A stretch of 64,000 nucleotides of DNA from Streptomyces marianii (lineage in GTDB: Bacteria; Actinomycetota; Actinomycetes; Streptomycetales; Streptomycetaceae), in contig NZ_VAWE01000001.1 of the NCBI RefSeq assembly GCF_005795905.1, forward strand, positions 4,200,001 through 4,264,000, given 5' to 3'. Position 1 is the first letter of the stretch. Each line of letters begins with the position of its first letter. Of the stretch, positions 45,895-56,671 are shown one piece after another. The position numbers and the translations under genes are program-made. The notes under the pieces were generated by a model. The model searched no databases, was not told the DNA's origin, and was given only the letters and a program-made list of their open reading frames with translations.

Positions 45895-46988
45895 GGGCGT
45901 GTTCTGAGTTGAGATCACGGGAGGGCTGGCAGGCTGCGTAACCAGAGGATGGATCCGCGCAAGTGGAGCCCGGCGGCATAGCTCTCGGGCGTCTTGTCGT
46001 AGCGAGTGGCCAGCCCCCGCCATTCCTTGAACTTGTTGATGGCGCGCTCGACGGTGTTGCGATCTTTGTAGAGCGCGGCGTCGTGGCTGACCGGGCGTCC
46101 GCCGGAGCGTCCCTTCTTCTTGCGGTTGGCGGCCTGGTCGGCCTTCTCCGGGATCACCGCCTTAATGTTGCGTCTGCGCAGGTGGGCGCGGTTGGCGCGG
46201 GAGGAGTACGCCTTGTCGCCAGCGACCGCGTCCGGCCGGGTCCTGGGGCGGCCGACCGGGACACGCACCTTGATCTTCTTGAGGACCGGGATGAAGCGCG
46301 GACTGTCCGCGGCCTGGCCGGGGGTGAGGATGATGGACAGCGGGCGGCACCGCCGCTCGACGGCGAGGTGGACCTTGCTGGTCAGCCCGCCCCGGGAGCG
46401 GCCCAGTTCGGCGGCCCGCAGCCGGGCCCTGCGGCGTCGGCGCACGGCGCGGCGCTGTTCCCGCCCGGAGTCCTCCATGTCCGCGGGTTGCTCGCCTACG
46501 GGGTTGTTTTGTCCCTTTGCTGCAGCCCCTTTTCCTCCGCCACGGCCTTCTCCAGGTCCTCGAGGAGTTCCGGGGCGACGACCATGCCCGCCGCGTGGTG
46601 ATGCGCGCGGGCAACAGTCGAGTCCACGCTGACCAGGCTGAGATCTACATCGTCGCGGGCCGCCGCCTCGGCGATCATCGCGTCCATGAGGGCCTGAAAG
46701 ACCCCCTCACGCACCCACATCCGGAACCTGTCGTAGATCGTCGACCAGGAGCCGTAGCTCTCCGGCACATCTCGCCAGGGGCAGCCGGTGCGGAACCGCC
46801 ACATCACCGCGTTGAAGTAGCTGCGCAGGTCAGGGATCGGTCCGAACGCACCCAGCGGCAGGTGCGGCTCGACCAACCCCCACTCGGCATCGGTCAGATC
46901 GCCACGAGTCACGCGACCGGTCTATCGCAACCGGCACCCTCCTGGAGCGGGAATGACCGAGCTCGTGATCTCAACCCAGAACACGCCC
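45895..46988. mobile_element. Complete IS5-family insertion sequence
   Basis: The element is 1094 bp. Its terminal inverted repeats start GGGCGTGTTCTGAGTTGAGA (left) and, on the reverse strand, GGGCGTGTTCTGGGTTGAGA (right), with one mismatch over about 25 bp. It sits between TA dinucleotides (45893-45894 and 46989-46990), within CTAG on both sides, a common target for IS5-family elements. It encodes one transposase in two frames. The intact ends and frames suggest recent insertion and possible activity. Confidence 0.88.
45915..46912 (-). CDS. IS5-family transposase, two frames joined by a -1 frameshift
   Basis: The first frame (46912 to 46496, 138 residues) has LTDAEWGLVEPHLPLG, CPWRDVPESYGSWSTIYDRF and the first catalytic Asp in SVDSTVARAHHHAAG. 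It stops shortly after a slip-prone CAAAACAACCCCG at about 46500-46512. The second frame, open upstream of its ATG at 46478 and ending at 45915, has ELGRSRGGLTSKVHLAVE, the second Asp in AGDKAYSSRANRAHLR and the Glu in NTVERAINKFKEWRGLATRY. A -1 slip would join them into one DDE transposase, as known for many IS5-family members. Confidence 0.88.
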
Positions 46989-46990
46989 TA

Positions 46991-47027
46991 GCCGCCGCCG
47001 ACTGCGGCGTGTTGCGAAAGTGGCTCC
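46991..47027 (+). repeat. Right copy of the 37-bp direct repeat
   Basis: GCCGCCGCCGACT, then GGCGTGTTGCGAAAGT and GCTCC, as in 45683-45719, with 3 differences. It repeats the 3' end of the flavohemoglobin coding sequence on the far side of the IS. Confidence 0.8.
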
Positions 47028-47076
47028 GGCACAAGGGCAGTCGGGCGGGGCGAGGGACGGTCCGGGGGCTCCGTGC

Positions 47077-47556
47077 TCAGCCCAGGTCGGGTGCGTGCAT
47101 CGCCCGGACCCCCTCGATGTTGCCGTCCAGGTAGTGCCGCAGGGACAGCGGGACGAGATGCACTGCGGCGATCCCGACGCGGCTGAAGGGCACCCGGACG
47201 ATCTCGTATTCTCCGCAGGGGTCCTCCACCTCGGGGCCGTGCCGCCGGGACTCGTCCATGGCCACCAGACGGCAGACGAAGAAATGCTGAACCTTCACGC
47301 CCGAGACGCCGCCGTCCACGATGTGCTCGACGGTGTCCACGAAGCAGGGCACCACGTCGACGATCTTGGCGCCGAGTTCCTCGTCCACTTCACGGTGGAG
47401 GGCGTCCACGACGGTGGCGTCCTCGGGCTCGACCCCGCCGCCCGGAGTGACCCAGTACGGGTCCATGCCCGGCTTGGTGCGCTTGATCAGGACGAGGTCG
47501 TCGCCGTCGAGCAGGATGGCGCGTGCGGTGCGCTTGACCACTGGCCGTTCGGTCAT
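47077..47556 (-). CDS. Nudix hydrolase
   Basis: This 159-residue protein has a canonical Nudix box: GGGVEPEDATVVDALHREVD followed by EELGA (about 39-63), which binds Mg2+ and hydrolyses nucleoside-diphosphate-X compounds. It begins VVKRTARAILLDGDDLVLIK. The substrate is unknown. The start is ATG at 47556, and a short leader separates it from lysR on the same strand. Confidence 0.93.
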   Translation of the reverse strand: MTERPVVKRTARAILLDGDDLVLIKRTKPGMDPYWVTPGGGVEPEDATVVDALHREVDEELGAKIVDVVPCFVDTVEHIVDGGVSGVKVQHFFVCRLVAMDESRRHGPEVEDPCGEYEIVRVPFSRVGIAAVHLVPLSLRHYLDGNIEGVRAMHAPDLG

Positions 47557-47618
47557 GGTCAGAGAGTGGCCCACGCCACCTGTTCTGAAACTCCCGGCCC
47601 CCCTGCTGTCGCCGACCG

Positions 47619-48515
47619 TCACCAGGCGGATGCGGCACGTAACAGTTCCTCGTGCGCACGTGCGATGTGCGGCAGTGCGAGCGTTCCGGTCCGGACGGCG
47701 AGGAAGTACGTGCGCAGCGGTGGAACCGGAGGCTCCAGCAGTGCCACAAGCCGGCCGCTGCCGAGGTCGTCCCGGCACAGATAGCGGGGCAGCACGGCGA
47801 GCCCGGCCCCGGCGGCGGCCGATTCCCGCGCGGCCCGCAGATCGGGTGCGATGACCGCGGCCACGGCGGGCGGCCGGCTGTCGAAGACCGAGGACCAGTA
47901 GCGGGAGACGAACGGCAGGGACTCGTGGACCTCGACCACCGGCAGCTGCTCCAGCACGACGGCGCCCTTGCGCAGCAGCACTCCGTCGCCCAGCCGGGCC
48001 GCCCAGCGCGGGGAGGCGACGAGGACGTGTTCCTCGTCACAGAGCGGGGTCGACGCGAGCAGCCCGCCGCGAGGCCGGGCCGTGGTCACGGCGAGCTCGT
48101 GGTGCCCGGCCGCCAGGCCCTCAAGCGCCTCCTCGGCGTTGCCCGTGAAGGACGTCCTCAGCGCCAGTCCCTGCGATACCAGCGGGGCCAGTGCGGGCAG
48201 CACCCGCGCGGAGGTGAACTCGGGCGGTCCGGTGAGGTGGAGGGTGCGTACGCCGGACTCGTCGTCCAGACCCGCCTCCACGATCTCGACGAGCGCGTCC
48301 AGATGAGGGGCGGTCCGGTGGGCCAGTTCGTCGCCGACGGTCGTGGGCGTGACCCCGCGCGCCTGTCGGAGGAAGAGCGGCCGCCCCAGCTGTCGTTCCA
48401 GAGTCCGTATCTGGCTGGTCACCGCGGGCTGGGAGAGTCCCAGGAGAGCGGCGGCGCGGGTGAACGACCCGGCCCGGTGCACCGTGACGAATGTGCGCAG
48501 CAGGGCCAGATCCAT
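47619..48515 (-). CDS. LysR-family transcriptional regulator
   Basis: This 298-residue protein has an N-terminal helix-turn-helix (MDLALLRTFVTVHRAGSFTR, then AAALLGLSQPAVTSQIRTLE) and a C-terminal periplasmic-binding-like effector domain. It begins at ATG 48515. The target genes are not evident; LysR regulators often act on a divergent neighbour, but here the next gene upstream is on the same strand. Confidence 0.93.
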   Translation of the reverse strand: MDLALLRTFVTVHRAGSFTRAAALLGLSQPAVTSQIRTLERQLGRPLFLRQARGVTPTTVGDELAHRTAPHLDALVEIVEAGLDDESGVRTLHLTGPPEFTSARVLPALAPLVSQGLALRTSFTGNAEEALEGLAAGHHELAVTTARPRGGLLASTPLCDEEHVLVASPRWAARLGDGVLLRKGAVVLEQLPVVEVHESLPFVSRYWSSVFDSRPPAVAAVIAPDLRAARESAAAGAGLAVLPRYLCRDDLGSGRLVALLEPPVPPLRTYFLAVRTGTLALPHIARAHEELLRAASAW

Positions 48516-48796
48516 CGTCCAACTATAAATAAGTCGATACCTCTCTGTCGCTCCTGTGATTGGACACTGACGCAGAGTCAACTAGCCTTGCTGGAGCGGT
48601 TTCCGGTTCAGGGCGCTGTATGCGTCGCTACGCGCGGAGTGTGCGTGGTGCCACGTGTCACCGGCCCGGGAACCGCGTGCGGAAGAGGGACGGTCCGAGC
48701 CATGAGGGGGGAGGTTCGGACCGTCCTTCGTGCCCGTCCGCAAGACGCTCAGGCCGGCGGTGCCCGCGGCGGCTGACCAGCCGCCGCGCGCGTGCC
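48516..48796. other. Interval between lysR and the PLP enzyme gene
   Basis: It holds the lysR promoter region, with AT-rich AACTATAAATAAGTCGATA at about 48521-48539, and a hairpin (48688-48726). No further gene was recognised. Confidence 0.5.
48688..48726. terminator. Hairpin downstream of the ptpA-PLP enzyme genes
   Basis: A perfect 11-bp stem GGACGGTCCGA with a 17-base loop lies 70 bases past the PLP enzyme stop on the minus strand. Confidence 0.65.
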
Positions 48797-49921
48797 TCAG
48801 CTCTCCGCCGCGTCCAGTGCCCGGAGCACGTCCGCGACGAGGTCGTCCGTGTCCTCCACGCCCGCCGAGAAGCGGATGAAGCCCTCCGCCACGGCGTCGC
48901 CGCCCCACCGCCCCCTGCGCTCGGCGCTGGAGCGGACGCTGCCGAAGCTGGTGGCGTCGTCGACGAGCCGTGCCTCCGCGAGGAAGCGCTCTGCGTGGTC
49001 ACGGCCGGGCAGCTCGAAGGAGACCACCGAGCCGAAGCGACGCATCTGCTCCGCGGCGATCTCGTGCGAGGGGTCCTCGGGCAGCCCGGGGTAGCGCAGT
49101 CCGGTGACCTCCGCCCGCCCGGACAGCGCCCGCGCGAGGGCCAGCGCGTTCGCGCACTGCCGGTCGGAGCGGAGCTGGAGCGTGGCCAGCGAGCGATGGG
49201 CCAGCCATGCCTCCATGGGGCCCGGGATCGCGCCCACGACCTTGCGCCAGAGCCGTACCCGAGAGGCCAGTGCGGGGTTCCGGCAGACGACGTAACCGAG
49301 CAGCAGATCGCCGTGGCCCGTCAGGCCCTTGGTGCCGCTGGCGACCGCGAAGTCGGCACCGAGGGCCAGCGGGCGCTGGCCGAGCGGCGTCGCGAGCGTG
49401 TTGTCGACCGCGACCAGGGTGCCGCCGGCGTGCGCGGCGTCCGCGAGCCGTCGTACGTCGCACACGTCGAGCCCCGGGTTCGAGGGCGTCTCGATCCACA
49501 GCAGCTTCGCCCCGTCCAGCACGGTGAGCTGGGCGTCGCCGCCGGTGGGTGCGGTCCGCACCTCGACCCCGTACTCCTCCAACTGCTCCCGTACCAGAGG
49601 CAGGGCCTGGTAGCCGTCGTCCGGGAGTACCACCGCGTCGCCCGCGCGGACCTGGGAGAGCAGCACGGCCGAGACCGCGGCCATTCCCGAGGCGAAGGCG
49701 ACGGTCTCGACCCCGGTTTCCCCGGGTGCCTCCAGCTCCCCGACCGCCTGCTCCAGCAGCGTCCAGGTGGGATTGGAGTCCCGCCCGTACGCGTACGGGC
49801 CCGTCGGTTCCCCGGGCAGGTGGTAGTGGGCGGCGAAGACCGGCCCCGGCAGCGTCGGTTCGTACTTCCGAGCCTCCGGCAGACCGGCCCGTACGGCCCT
49901 CGTTCCCTCGCCCGTGCTCAC
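48797..49921 (-). CDS. Cys/Met-metabolism PLP-dependent enzyme (cystathionine gamma-lyase/synthase type)
   Basis: This 374-residue fold-type I PLP enzyme has PYAYGRDSNPTWTLLEQAV, the PLP-phosphate region FASGMAAVSAVLLSQV, and the aspartate and lysine region LVAVDNTLATPLGQRPLALG then SGTKGLTGHGDLLLGYVVCR. Whether it is a lyase or a synthase cannot be decided from sequence alone. The start is GTG after GGAGGAGG, overlapping the ptpA stop by 4 bases (GTGA), so the two are translationally coupled. Confidence 0.92.
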   Translation of the reverse strand: MSTGEGTRAVRAGLPEARKYEPTLPGPVFAAHYHLPGEPTGPYAYGRDSNPTWTLLEQAVGELEAPGETGVETVAFASGMAAVSAVLLSQVRAGDAVVLPDDGYQALPLVREQLEEYGVEVRTAPTGGDAQLTVLDGAKLLWIETPSNPGLDVCDVRRLADAAHAGGTLVAVDNTLATPLGQRPLALGADFAVASGTKGLTGHGDLLLGYVVCRNPALASRVRLWRKVVGAIPGPMEAWLAHRSLATLQLRSDRQCANALALARALSGRAEVTGLRYPGLPEDPSHEIAAEQMRRFGSVVSFELPGRDHAERFLAEARLVDDATSFGSVRSSAERRGRWGGDAVAEGFIRFSAGVEDTDDLVADVLRALDAAES

Positions 49922-50406
49922 GCCGCCTCCTCCACCGCCTCGCGCACCGCGGCGAGCAGCCCCTCGCTCGCGGCCTCCACCATGTCCAGGCATTCCTCGA
50001 ATCCGCCCGTCCCGCCGTAGTAGGGGTCGGGGACGTCGAGGTCGTCACCGGCGGCCGGGTCGTACGAGCGCAGCAGCCGGACCTTCGAGGCGTCCGCCGC
50101 GGTCGGTGCCAGTCGGCGCAGCTCCCGCAGATGACCCCGGTCGAGAGCGATCACGAGATCCAGCCGGGAGAACCACGAGGGAAGGAACCGCCGGGCGACA
50201 TGACCGGACGCGTATCCGTTGTCCCGCAGGACGTCGACGGTGCGGGTGTCGGCGCCGTCGCCCTCGTGCCAGCCTCCCGTGCCGGCGCTGTCCACGACGA
50301 CGAGGCCGTCGAGTCCGGCGTCCTCCACACGGGCCCGGAACACGGACTCGGCCATCGGCGACCGGCAGATGTTGCCGGTGCAGACGAAACAGACGGAGAA
50401 GGGCAT
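49918..50406 (-). CDS. ptpA: Low-molecular-weight protein tyrosine phosphatase
   Basis: This 162-residue cytoplasmic phosphatase has the P-loop VCFVCTGNICRSPMAESVFR (CxxxxxRS, nucleophile Cys near residue 9). The general-acid loop is VPDPYYGGTGGFEECLDM. S. coelicolor ptpA occupies the same locus and influences antibiotic production. It is upstream of, and overlaps, the PLP enzyme gene. Confidence 0.94.
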   Translation of the reverse strand: MPFSVCFVCTGNICRSPMAESVFRARVEDAGLDGLVVVDSAGTGGWHEGDGADTRTVDVLRDNGYASGHVARRFLPSWFSRLDLVIALDRGHLRELRRLAPTAADASKVRLLRSYDPAAGDDLDVPDPYYGGTGGFEECLDMVEAASEGLLAAVREAVEEAA

Positions 50407-50413
50407 CGTGCGG

Positions 50414-50794
50414 TCAGTCCTTGCCGTCGGGGAGCACCACGTTCAGCGCCCATGACACGATCGAGATGATCAGCCCGCCGAGCACGGCCGTCCAGAAACC
50501 CTCCACATGGAAGTTCAGGTCCAGGACGTCGGCGAGCCACGAGGTCAGCAGCAGCATCAGGGCGTTGACGACCAGCGTTATCAGGCCGAGCGTGAGGATG
50601 AACAGGGGAAGCGTCAGCAGCCTGACTATCGGCTTCACGAAGAAGTTCACCAGGCCGAAGAGCAGGGCCACGATGATCAGGGTGACGGTCTTCTTCGCGG
50701 TGCTGTCGCCGGTGAGCGTGATGTCCTGGACCAGCCAGATCGCCACGGCGAGTGCCCCGGCGTTCGCGATCGTCTTGACGAGGAAATTCTTCAT
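50414..50794 (-). CDS. Small membrane protein, phage-holin-family fold
   Basis: This 126-residue protein has four hydrophobic segments: TIANAGALAVAIWLVQDITL; VTLIIVALLFGLVNFFVKPI; LPLFILTLGLITLVVNALML; FWTAVLGGLIISIVSWALNV. This is the mycobacterial 4-TMS holin-like family widespread in bacterial chromosomes. There are no prophage genes around it, so a lysis role is unlikely. The start is ATG 50794. It lies just before ptpA on the same strand. Confidence 0.85.
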   Translation of the reverse strand: MKNFLVKTIANAGALAVAIWLVQDITLTGDSTAKKTVTLIIVALLFGLVNFFVKPIVRLLTLPLFILTLGLITLVVNALMLLLTSWLADVLDLNFHVEGFWTAVLGGLIISIVSWALNVVLPDGKD

Positions 50795-50845
50795 GTGTCT
50801 GATCGTGGCAGACGTGATCGGACCGATGACAGGGGCGGACGGACG

Positions 50846-51163
50846 ATGAAGGCATTCCGGCTGGACGAGCTCGAGGCGGAGCGTGCCGCCAACGACGGGG
50901 CTTATCTGCAGTTCCTGCATGAGCGGAACATGTCGGTCGGGCTGTACGCGCTGGACGCGGGGGAGCTGGACCCTCAGCAGCCGCACCGGCAGGACGAGGT
51001 CTACCTCGTCGTCAGCGGCCGCGCCTCGATCACGGTCGGTACGGAGACGACCCCGGTGGGGCGGGGCAGCGTCGTCTACGTCCCGGCGGGAGTGGCCCAC
51101 AAGTTCCACCACATCAGCGAGGATCTCCGGGTGCTCGTCGTCTTCTCTCCGCCCGAGAGCTGA
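50846..51163 (+). CDS. Small cupin-domain protein
   Basis: This 105-residue single cupin has motif 1-like PQQPHRQDEVYLVVSGRASI and motif 2-like GSVVYVPAGVAHKFHHISED, with metal-binding His/Glu residues. Function is unknown. The start is ATG at 50846 after GGGGCGGACGG. It is divergent from the holin-like gene, 51 bases away. Confidence 0.88.
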   Translation: MKAFRLDELEAERAANDGAYLQFLHERNMSVGLYALDAGELDPQQPHRQDEVYLVVSGRASITVGTETTPVGRGSVVYVPAGVAHKFHHISEDLRVLVVFSPPES

Positions 51164-51287
51164 CCGGCCGGCCCGGCTTTCCCTAGGGGAAGGCTCAGGG
51201 GACTTCGGGGGGCGCGGGCGCCCCGTGGACCACCGCCCCGCCTCTAGCATCGACAGCAGGAGAACTCACAGAAGCGAGGTAGGGACG

Positions 51288-51506
51288 ATGGCGGTGCGGG
51301 AGATACTGACGGGGATGCCCTGGTGGGTGAAGTGGGTCGCCATCCCTCTGATCGCCCTTGTCGTCTTCGGCGGGATGATCGCGAGTTTGGTCGGTTTTGT
51401 GATCTGGCTGCTCTTCAAGGTCCTGCTCTTCGTGGCCATCGTGGGTGGGCTGATCTACGTCGTGCGGAAGTTCATGAGCTCGTCGTCCTCGAAGAGCGAC
51501 TGGTAA
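51288..51506 (+). CDS. Small membrane protein (DUF5326 type)
   Basis: This 72-residue protein starts MAVREILTGMPWWVKWVAIP. Two hydrophobic segments (about 14-35 and 38-58) and a basic, Ser-rich tail ending SKSDW follow. The start is ATG after GAGGTAGG. It is conserved in Streptomyces with no known role. Confidence 0.8.
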   Translation: MAVREILTGMPWWVKWVAIPLIALVVFGGMIASLVGFVIWLLFKVLLFVAIVGGLIYVVRKFMSSSSSKSDW

Positions 51507-51866
51507 GCGACCGGGCGCGGTACGGTCACCGGCCGGGGGGGGAGTGCGCCGGAGGCGCGAGGGCAGCGCGGGGCGGTGGGTGTCGCGGAGCGGAAAACGG
51601 CAGGTGCGTACGCCCGTTAGCCCGCGCGGGGGAATGCCGCAGATGATCCCCGCGGCCCGTCGGAGGCTGCCATTAGAGTGGCAATCCTCCGCCGTCCCCG
51701 GGAATCCCCGGTCGATGATCACCGTGAACAGTGGTTCGTGCGACTTCCTGGACAGTTCCCGAATTCGGTCTCAGGAGCAGCCCAGGCCCTCGGGGAGCGC
51801 GGCGGGCGTGCGGGGGCGGCCCCTGCACGCGGGCGGTCCGCCCGTCACCATGCCTGGGGGTGACCT
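51507..51866. other. Region upstream of ssgR
   Basis: The 360 bases have no recognisable gene. The overlapping short frames on both strands are GC-driven. The ssgR promoter is expected here. No clear operator was seen. Confidence 0.5.
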
Positions 51867-52664
51867 TTGGCCACGGCATTGGCTACCAGTTCTGCGCCCA
51901 CCACCACTTCGCCCGCCGCTCCGACCCTGATCGGTTCGGTGCAAAGGGCTCTGAGACTCATGGAGGCCGTGGCCTCCCACGCCGACGGAGCCCCGGCCAA
52001 GCAGCTCGCACGTGAGGCGGGCCTGCCCCTTCCCACCGCCTACCACCTGCTGCGGACCCTCGCGCATGAGGGTTATCTGCGGCGCGAGAAGGGCGTGTTC
52101 GTCTTCGGTGAGGCCGCGGTGCGGCTGGCGGTGGGCGGTGCGATGCAGAATCGTCGCACCAAGATCGAGGAATCCCTGGCGCACTGGCGGGACTCGATCG
52201 GCGTACCGGTCTATTTCGCACTCTACCGGGAGGAAGAGATCGAACTCGTGGCCGTGGCCGACACCCCGTACGCGCCGGCGGTGGAGGAATGGGCGGACTT
52301 CCGGGAGACGGGCCATGCGCACGCCCTCGGCCAGTGCCTGCTCGGCCAGCTCGACGAACGGTCCCGCAAGGATCATCTCGACCGGCATCCGGTGGACCGG
52401 ATCACGCCCTATACGGTGCGCAATCGGGGAAGTCTGCTGGAACGGCTCGGGGCGATGGGGCAGATGCAACCGGTGATCGAGCGGCAGGAATATGCCCTGG
52501 GGACGGTCTGTGCGGCTATTCCCGTCACCGTGGGCGCCACCGCCGGAGCGATGGCGATTTCCCTTCCGCTGCACCAGGAAGATCGTTTGATCCCGGCGGT
52601 CGAACAACTACGCAGTGGCGTGGGCAGCCTGCTCAGTTCATTCGCCTTCTCTATCAGTATCTGA
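51867..52664 (+). CDS. ssgR: IclR-family regulator SsgR
   Basis: This sporulation regulator activates ssgA in Streptomyces. It has 265 residues. The IclR helix-turn-helix is LIGSVQRALRLMEAVASHAD, then AKQLAREAGLPLPTAYHLLR and TLAHEGYLRREKGVFVFGE. An effector domain follows. The TTG start is preceded by GGGGGTGA. Identity rests on the family and on its place directly before ssgA, as in S. coelicolor and S. griseus. Confidence 0.92.
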   Translation: MATALATSSAPTTTSPAAPTLIGSVQRALRLMEAVASHADGAPAKQLAREAGLPLPTAYHLLRTLAHEGYLRREKGVFVFGEAAVRLAVGGAMQNRRTKIEESLAHWRDSIGVPVYFALYREEEIELVAVADTPYAPAVEEWADFRETGHAHALGQCLLGQLDERSRKDHLDRHPVDRITPYTVRNRGSLLERLGAMGQMQPVIERQEYALGTVCAAIPVTVGATAGAMAISLPLHQEDRLIPAVEQLRSGVGSLLSSFAFSISI

Positions 52665-52777
52665 AAAACTACTCCTTGTGATCTATCGGTCACTTACAGC
52701 ACGATGGCGGTGCGGACCCAGGGGAAACCCTCCCGGCCGTTTTCACGAGGTGCTTCATCCACTGCGGGGTTAACACG

Positions 52778-53212
52778 ATGCGCGAGTCGGTTCAGGCAGA
52801 GGTCCTGATGAGCTTCCTGGTCTCCGAGGAGCTCTCCTTCCGGATCCCCGTGGAGCTCATGTACGAGACGAGAGACCCCTATGCGGTGCGCATGACGTTC
52901 CACCTGCCCGGGGACGCCCCTGTGACCTGGGCGTTCGGCCGGGAGCTGCTGTTGGACGGGATCAACGGCCCCAGCGGGGACGGTGATGTGCACATCGCCC
53001 CCACCGAGCCGGAGGGGCTGTCCGACGTCCACATCCGGCTCCAGGTCGGCGTCGACCGGGCGTTGTTCCGGGCCGGAGCCGCGCCCCTGGTGGCCTTTCT
53101 CGACCGGACCGACAAACTGGTTCCGCTGGGACAGGAGCGCACGCTCGGGGACTTCGAGGACAACCTGGAAGCCGCCCTGGGCCGGATCCTCACCGAGGAA
53201 GCCGCCGGCTGA
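52778..53212 (+). CDS. ssgA: Sporulation-specific cell division activator SsgA
   Basis: This founding member of the actinomycete SsgA-like proteins controls septum-site localisation and hyphal morphology. It has 144 residues. It starts MRESVQAEVLMSFLVSEELS, then RMTFHLPGDAPVTWAFGREL, SGDGDVHIAPTEPEGLSDVH and AAPLVAFLDRTDKLVPLGQE. A second in-frame ATG at 52808 gives a shorter form. The AT-rich 113-base gap after ssgR contains its promoter, the known target of SsgR. Confidence 0.97.
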   Translation: MRESVQAEVLMSFLVSEELSFRIPVELMYETRDPYAVRMTFHLPGDAPVTWAFGRELLLDGINGPSGDGDVHIAPTEPEGLSDVHIRLQVGVDRALFRAGAAPLVAFLDRTDKLVPLGQERTLGDFEDNLEAALGRILTEEAAG

Positions 53213-53274
53213 CGGCTGACGACCACGAGCGCCCCCGAGGCCACGAGCGCCCGTCGCGGCCGTGCGCGAAGGAG

Positions 53275-54630
53275 CTACTTCGCCCGCCGGCGGCGGCCCC
53301 TGCTGCGCACCGCTCCCGCGGCCACACCGGTCACCGTGCCGCCGGGCCGGTCGGCGGAGACCACCAGAGCGGCCAGTGCCGTGGTCACCGGCACCGATGC
53401 CACCAGACCGATCGAGCCGATGAGGGTCCGGACGATCTCCTCCGCCACCAGCTCACTGGTCGCCACCGTGCCCACCCCCGACTGCGCGATCGAGAACAGC
53501 AGGAGAAGCGGCAACGAGGCGCCGGCATAGGCCAGTACGAGCGTGTTGACCACCGAGGCGATGTGGTCGCGGCCGATCCGGATACCCGCCTTGTAGAGGC
53601 CACGCGGCCCCATGGCCGGATCCGCCTGGTGCAGCTCCCAGACGGCCGAGGTCTGGGTCACCGTGACGTCGTCGAGCACGCCGAGCGAACCGATGATGAC
53701 TCCCGCCAGCAGCAGGCCGGACATGTCGATGTTCGGATACAGGCCGTGAATCAGGCCGGTGTTGTCGTCGGTGTTCCCGGACAGGGACGCCCAGCCGATG
53801 AACACCGAGCCGAGCAGCCCGATCAGCAGCAGTGAGATCAGCGTCCCCAGCACCGCGACCGAGGTGCGGGCGTTCAGACCGTGGCAGAGGTACAGCGCCA
53901 TCAGCATGATCGCGCTGGCCCCGACCACCGCCACGATCAGCGGATTCGAGCCCTGAAGGATCGCGGGCAGGATGAACAGGGTCAGTACGGCGAAGCTCAG
54001 CACCAGCGCGATCAGCGCCATCACCCCGCGCAGCCGGCCGACCAGCACGACCACGACCGCGAAGATCCCGGCGAGCAGCATCATCGGGAAGTCCCGGTTC
54101 ACATCGCTCACCGAGTACTGGAGATCGCGCGGCGCGTCGGGGGCGTACGACACGACGACGCCCTGGCCCTGCTTCAGCTGCCGCGAGGCGTCCGGCTGGA
54201 CGATCTCGATGAACGTACGCCCCTTGTCCTTACCGGACGTGATCTCGACCGTCGCCTTCTTGCACTCTCCCTGCTGGGAGTTGACCGCCTCGCGGCCCTC
54301 TGGGGTCGTGGTGTCACCCGTCGGCGGCACCTGACCGGCGTTCACCTCGGAGCAGTCGACCTCCTGCACCCGGACCACCCGGGCCTGTTCCGTCTGCCGG
54401 TCGAAGCCGACACCCGTGCGCTCGTGCTCCGGTGCGCCGCCCGGCCAGAGGGCGACGAGACCGACCACCACCGCGGCGGCGAACGGGATGAGGACCGCGG
54501 CGATGACCCGCCGCAGATGCCGCGAGACGGGGGCGGCCGGCCCATGGCCGTGCCCGTGGGCATGGGCATGGGAGTGCGGCGAACCGCCCGCGCGATGGTC
54601 CGGTTCCGGCGTCTGCTGTGAGGAAGTCAC
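53275..54630 (-). CDS. YibE/F-like multi-pass membrane protein with His-rich start
   Basis: This 451-residue protein from a GTG start has an N-terminus with HSHAHAHGHGHGP (about 19-31), a likely metal-binding stretch. One membrane helix is followed by an extracellular domain of about 110 residues, then about seven further helices (PMMLLAGIFAVVVVLVGRLR; ALIALVLSFAVLTLFILPAI; SGLLLAGVIIGSLGVLDDVT). This matches the YibE/F family, whose function is unsettled. The tail is basic. It is convergent with ssgA. Confidence 0.85.
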   Translation of the reverse strand: MTSSQQTPEPDHRAGGSPHSHAHAHGHGHGPAAPVSRHLRRVIAAVLIPFAAAVVVGLVALWPGGAPEHERTGVGFDRQTEQARVVRVQEVDCSEVNAGQVPPTGDTTTPEGREAVNSQQGECKKATVEITSGKDKGRTFIEIVQPDASRQLKQGQGVVVSYAPDAPRDLQYSVSDVNRDFPMMLLAGIFAVVVVLVGRLRGVMALIALVLSFAVLTLFILPAILQGSNPLIVAVVGASAIMLMALYLCHGLNARTSVAVLGTLISLLLIGLLGSVFIGWASLSGNTDDNTGLIHGLYPNIDMSGLLLAGVIIGSLGVLDDVTVTQTSAVWELHQADPAMGPRGLYKAGIRIGRDHIASVVNTLVLAYAGASLPLLLLFSIAQSGVGTVATSELVAEEIVRTLIGSIGLVASVPVTTALAALVVSADRPGGTVTGVAAGAVRSRGRRRRAK

Positions 54631-54710
54631 CGACAGATCATCGCAAGAACGGATGGGGGCCCACTGTTCAGCACGCCCGGCGGGGCGCTAGCGTGGTGGC
54701 ACCTTTGCAC

Positions 54711-56616
<1,906 letters not shown>

Positions 56617-56621
56617 GCCGG

Positions 56622-56671
56622 GTGACGGCACCGGTCCACGGCTTCATGCCGCCGTGGACCGGTGCCGTCAC
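56622..56671. terminator. Terminator after thiC
   Basis: A perfect 21-bp stem (from GTGACGGCACCGGTCCACGG) with an 8-base loop starts 5 bases past the stop. Confidence 0.9.

Noticed and set aside
50414..50794. Prophage suspected from the holin-like protein
   Set aside because: No other phage gene lies nearby. This 4-helix holin-like family is common on ordinary chromosomes.
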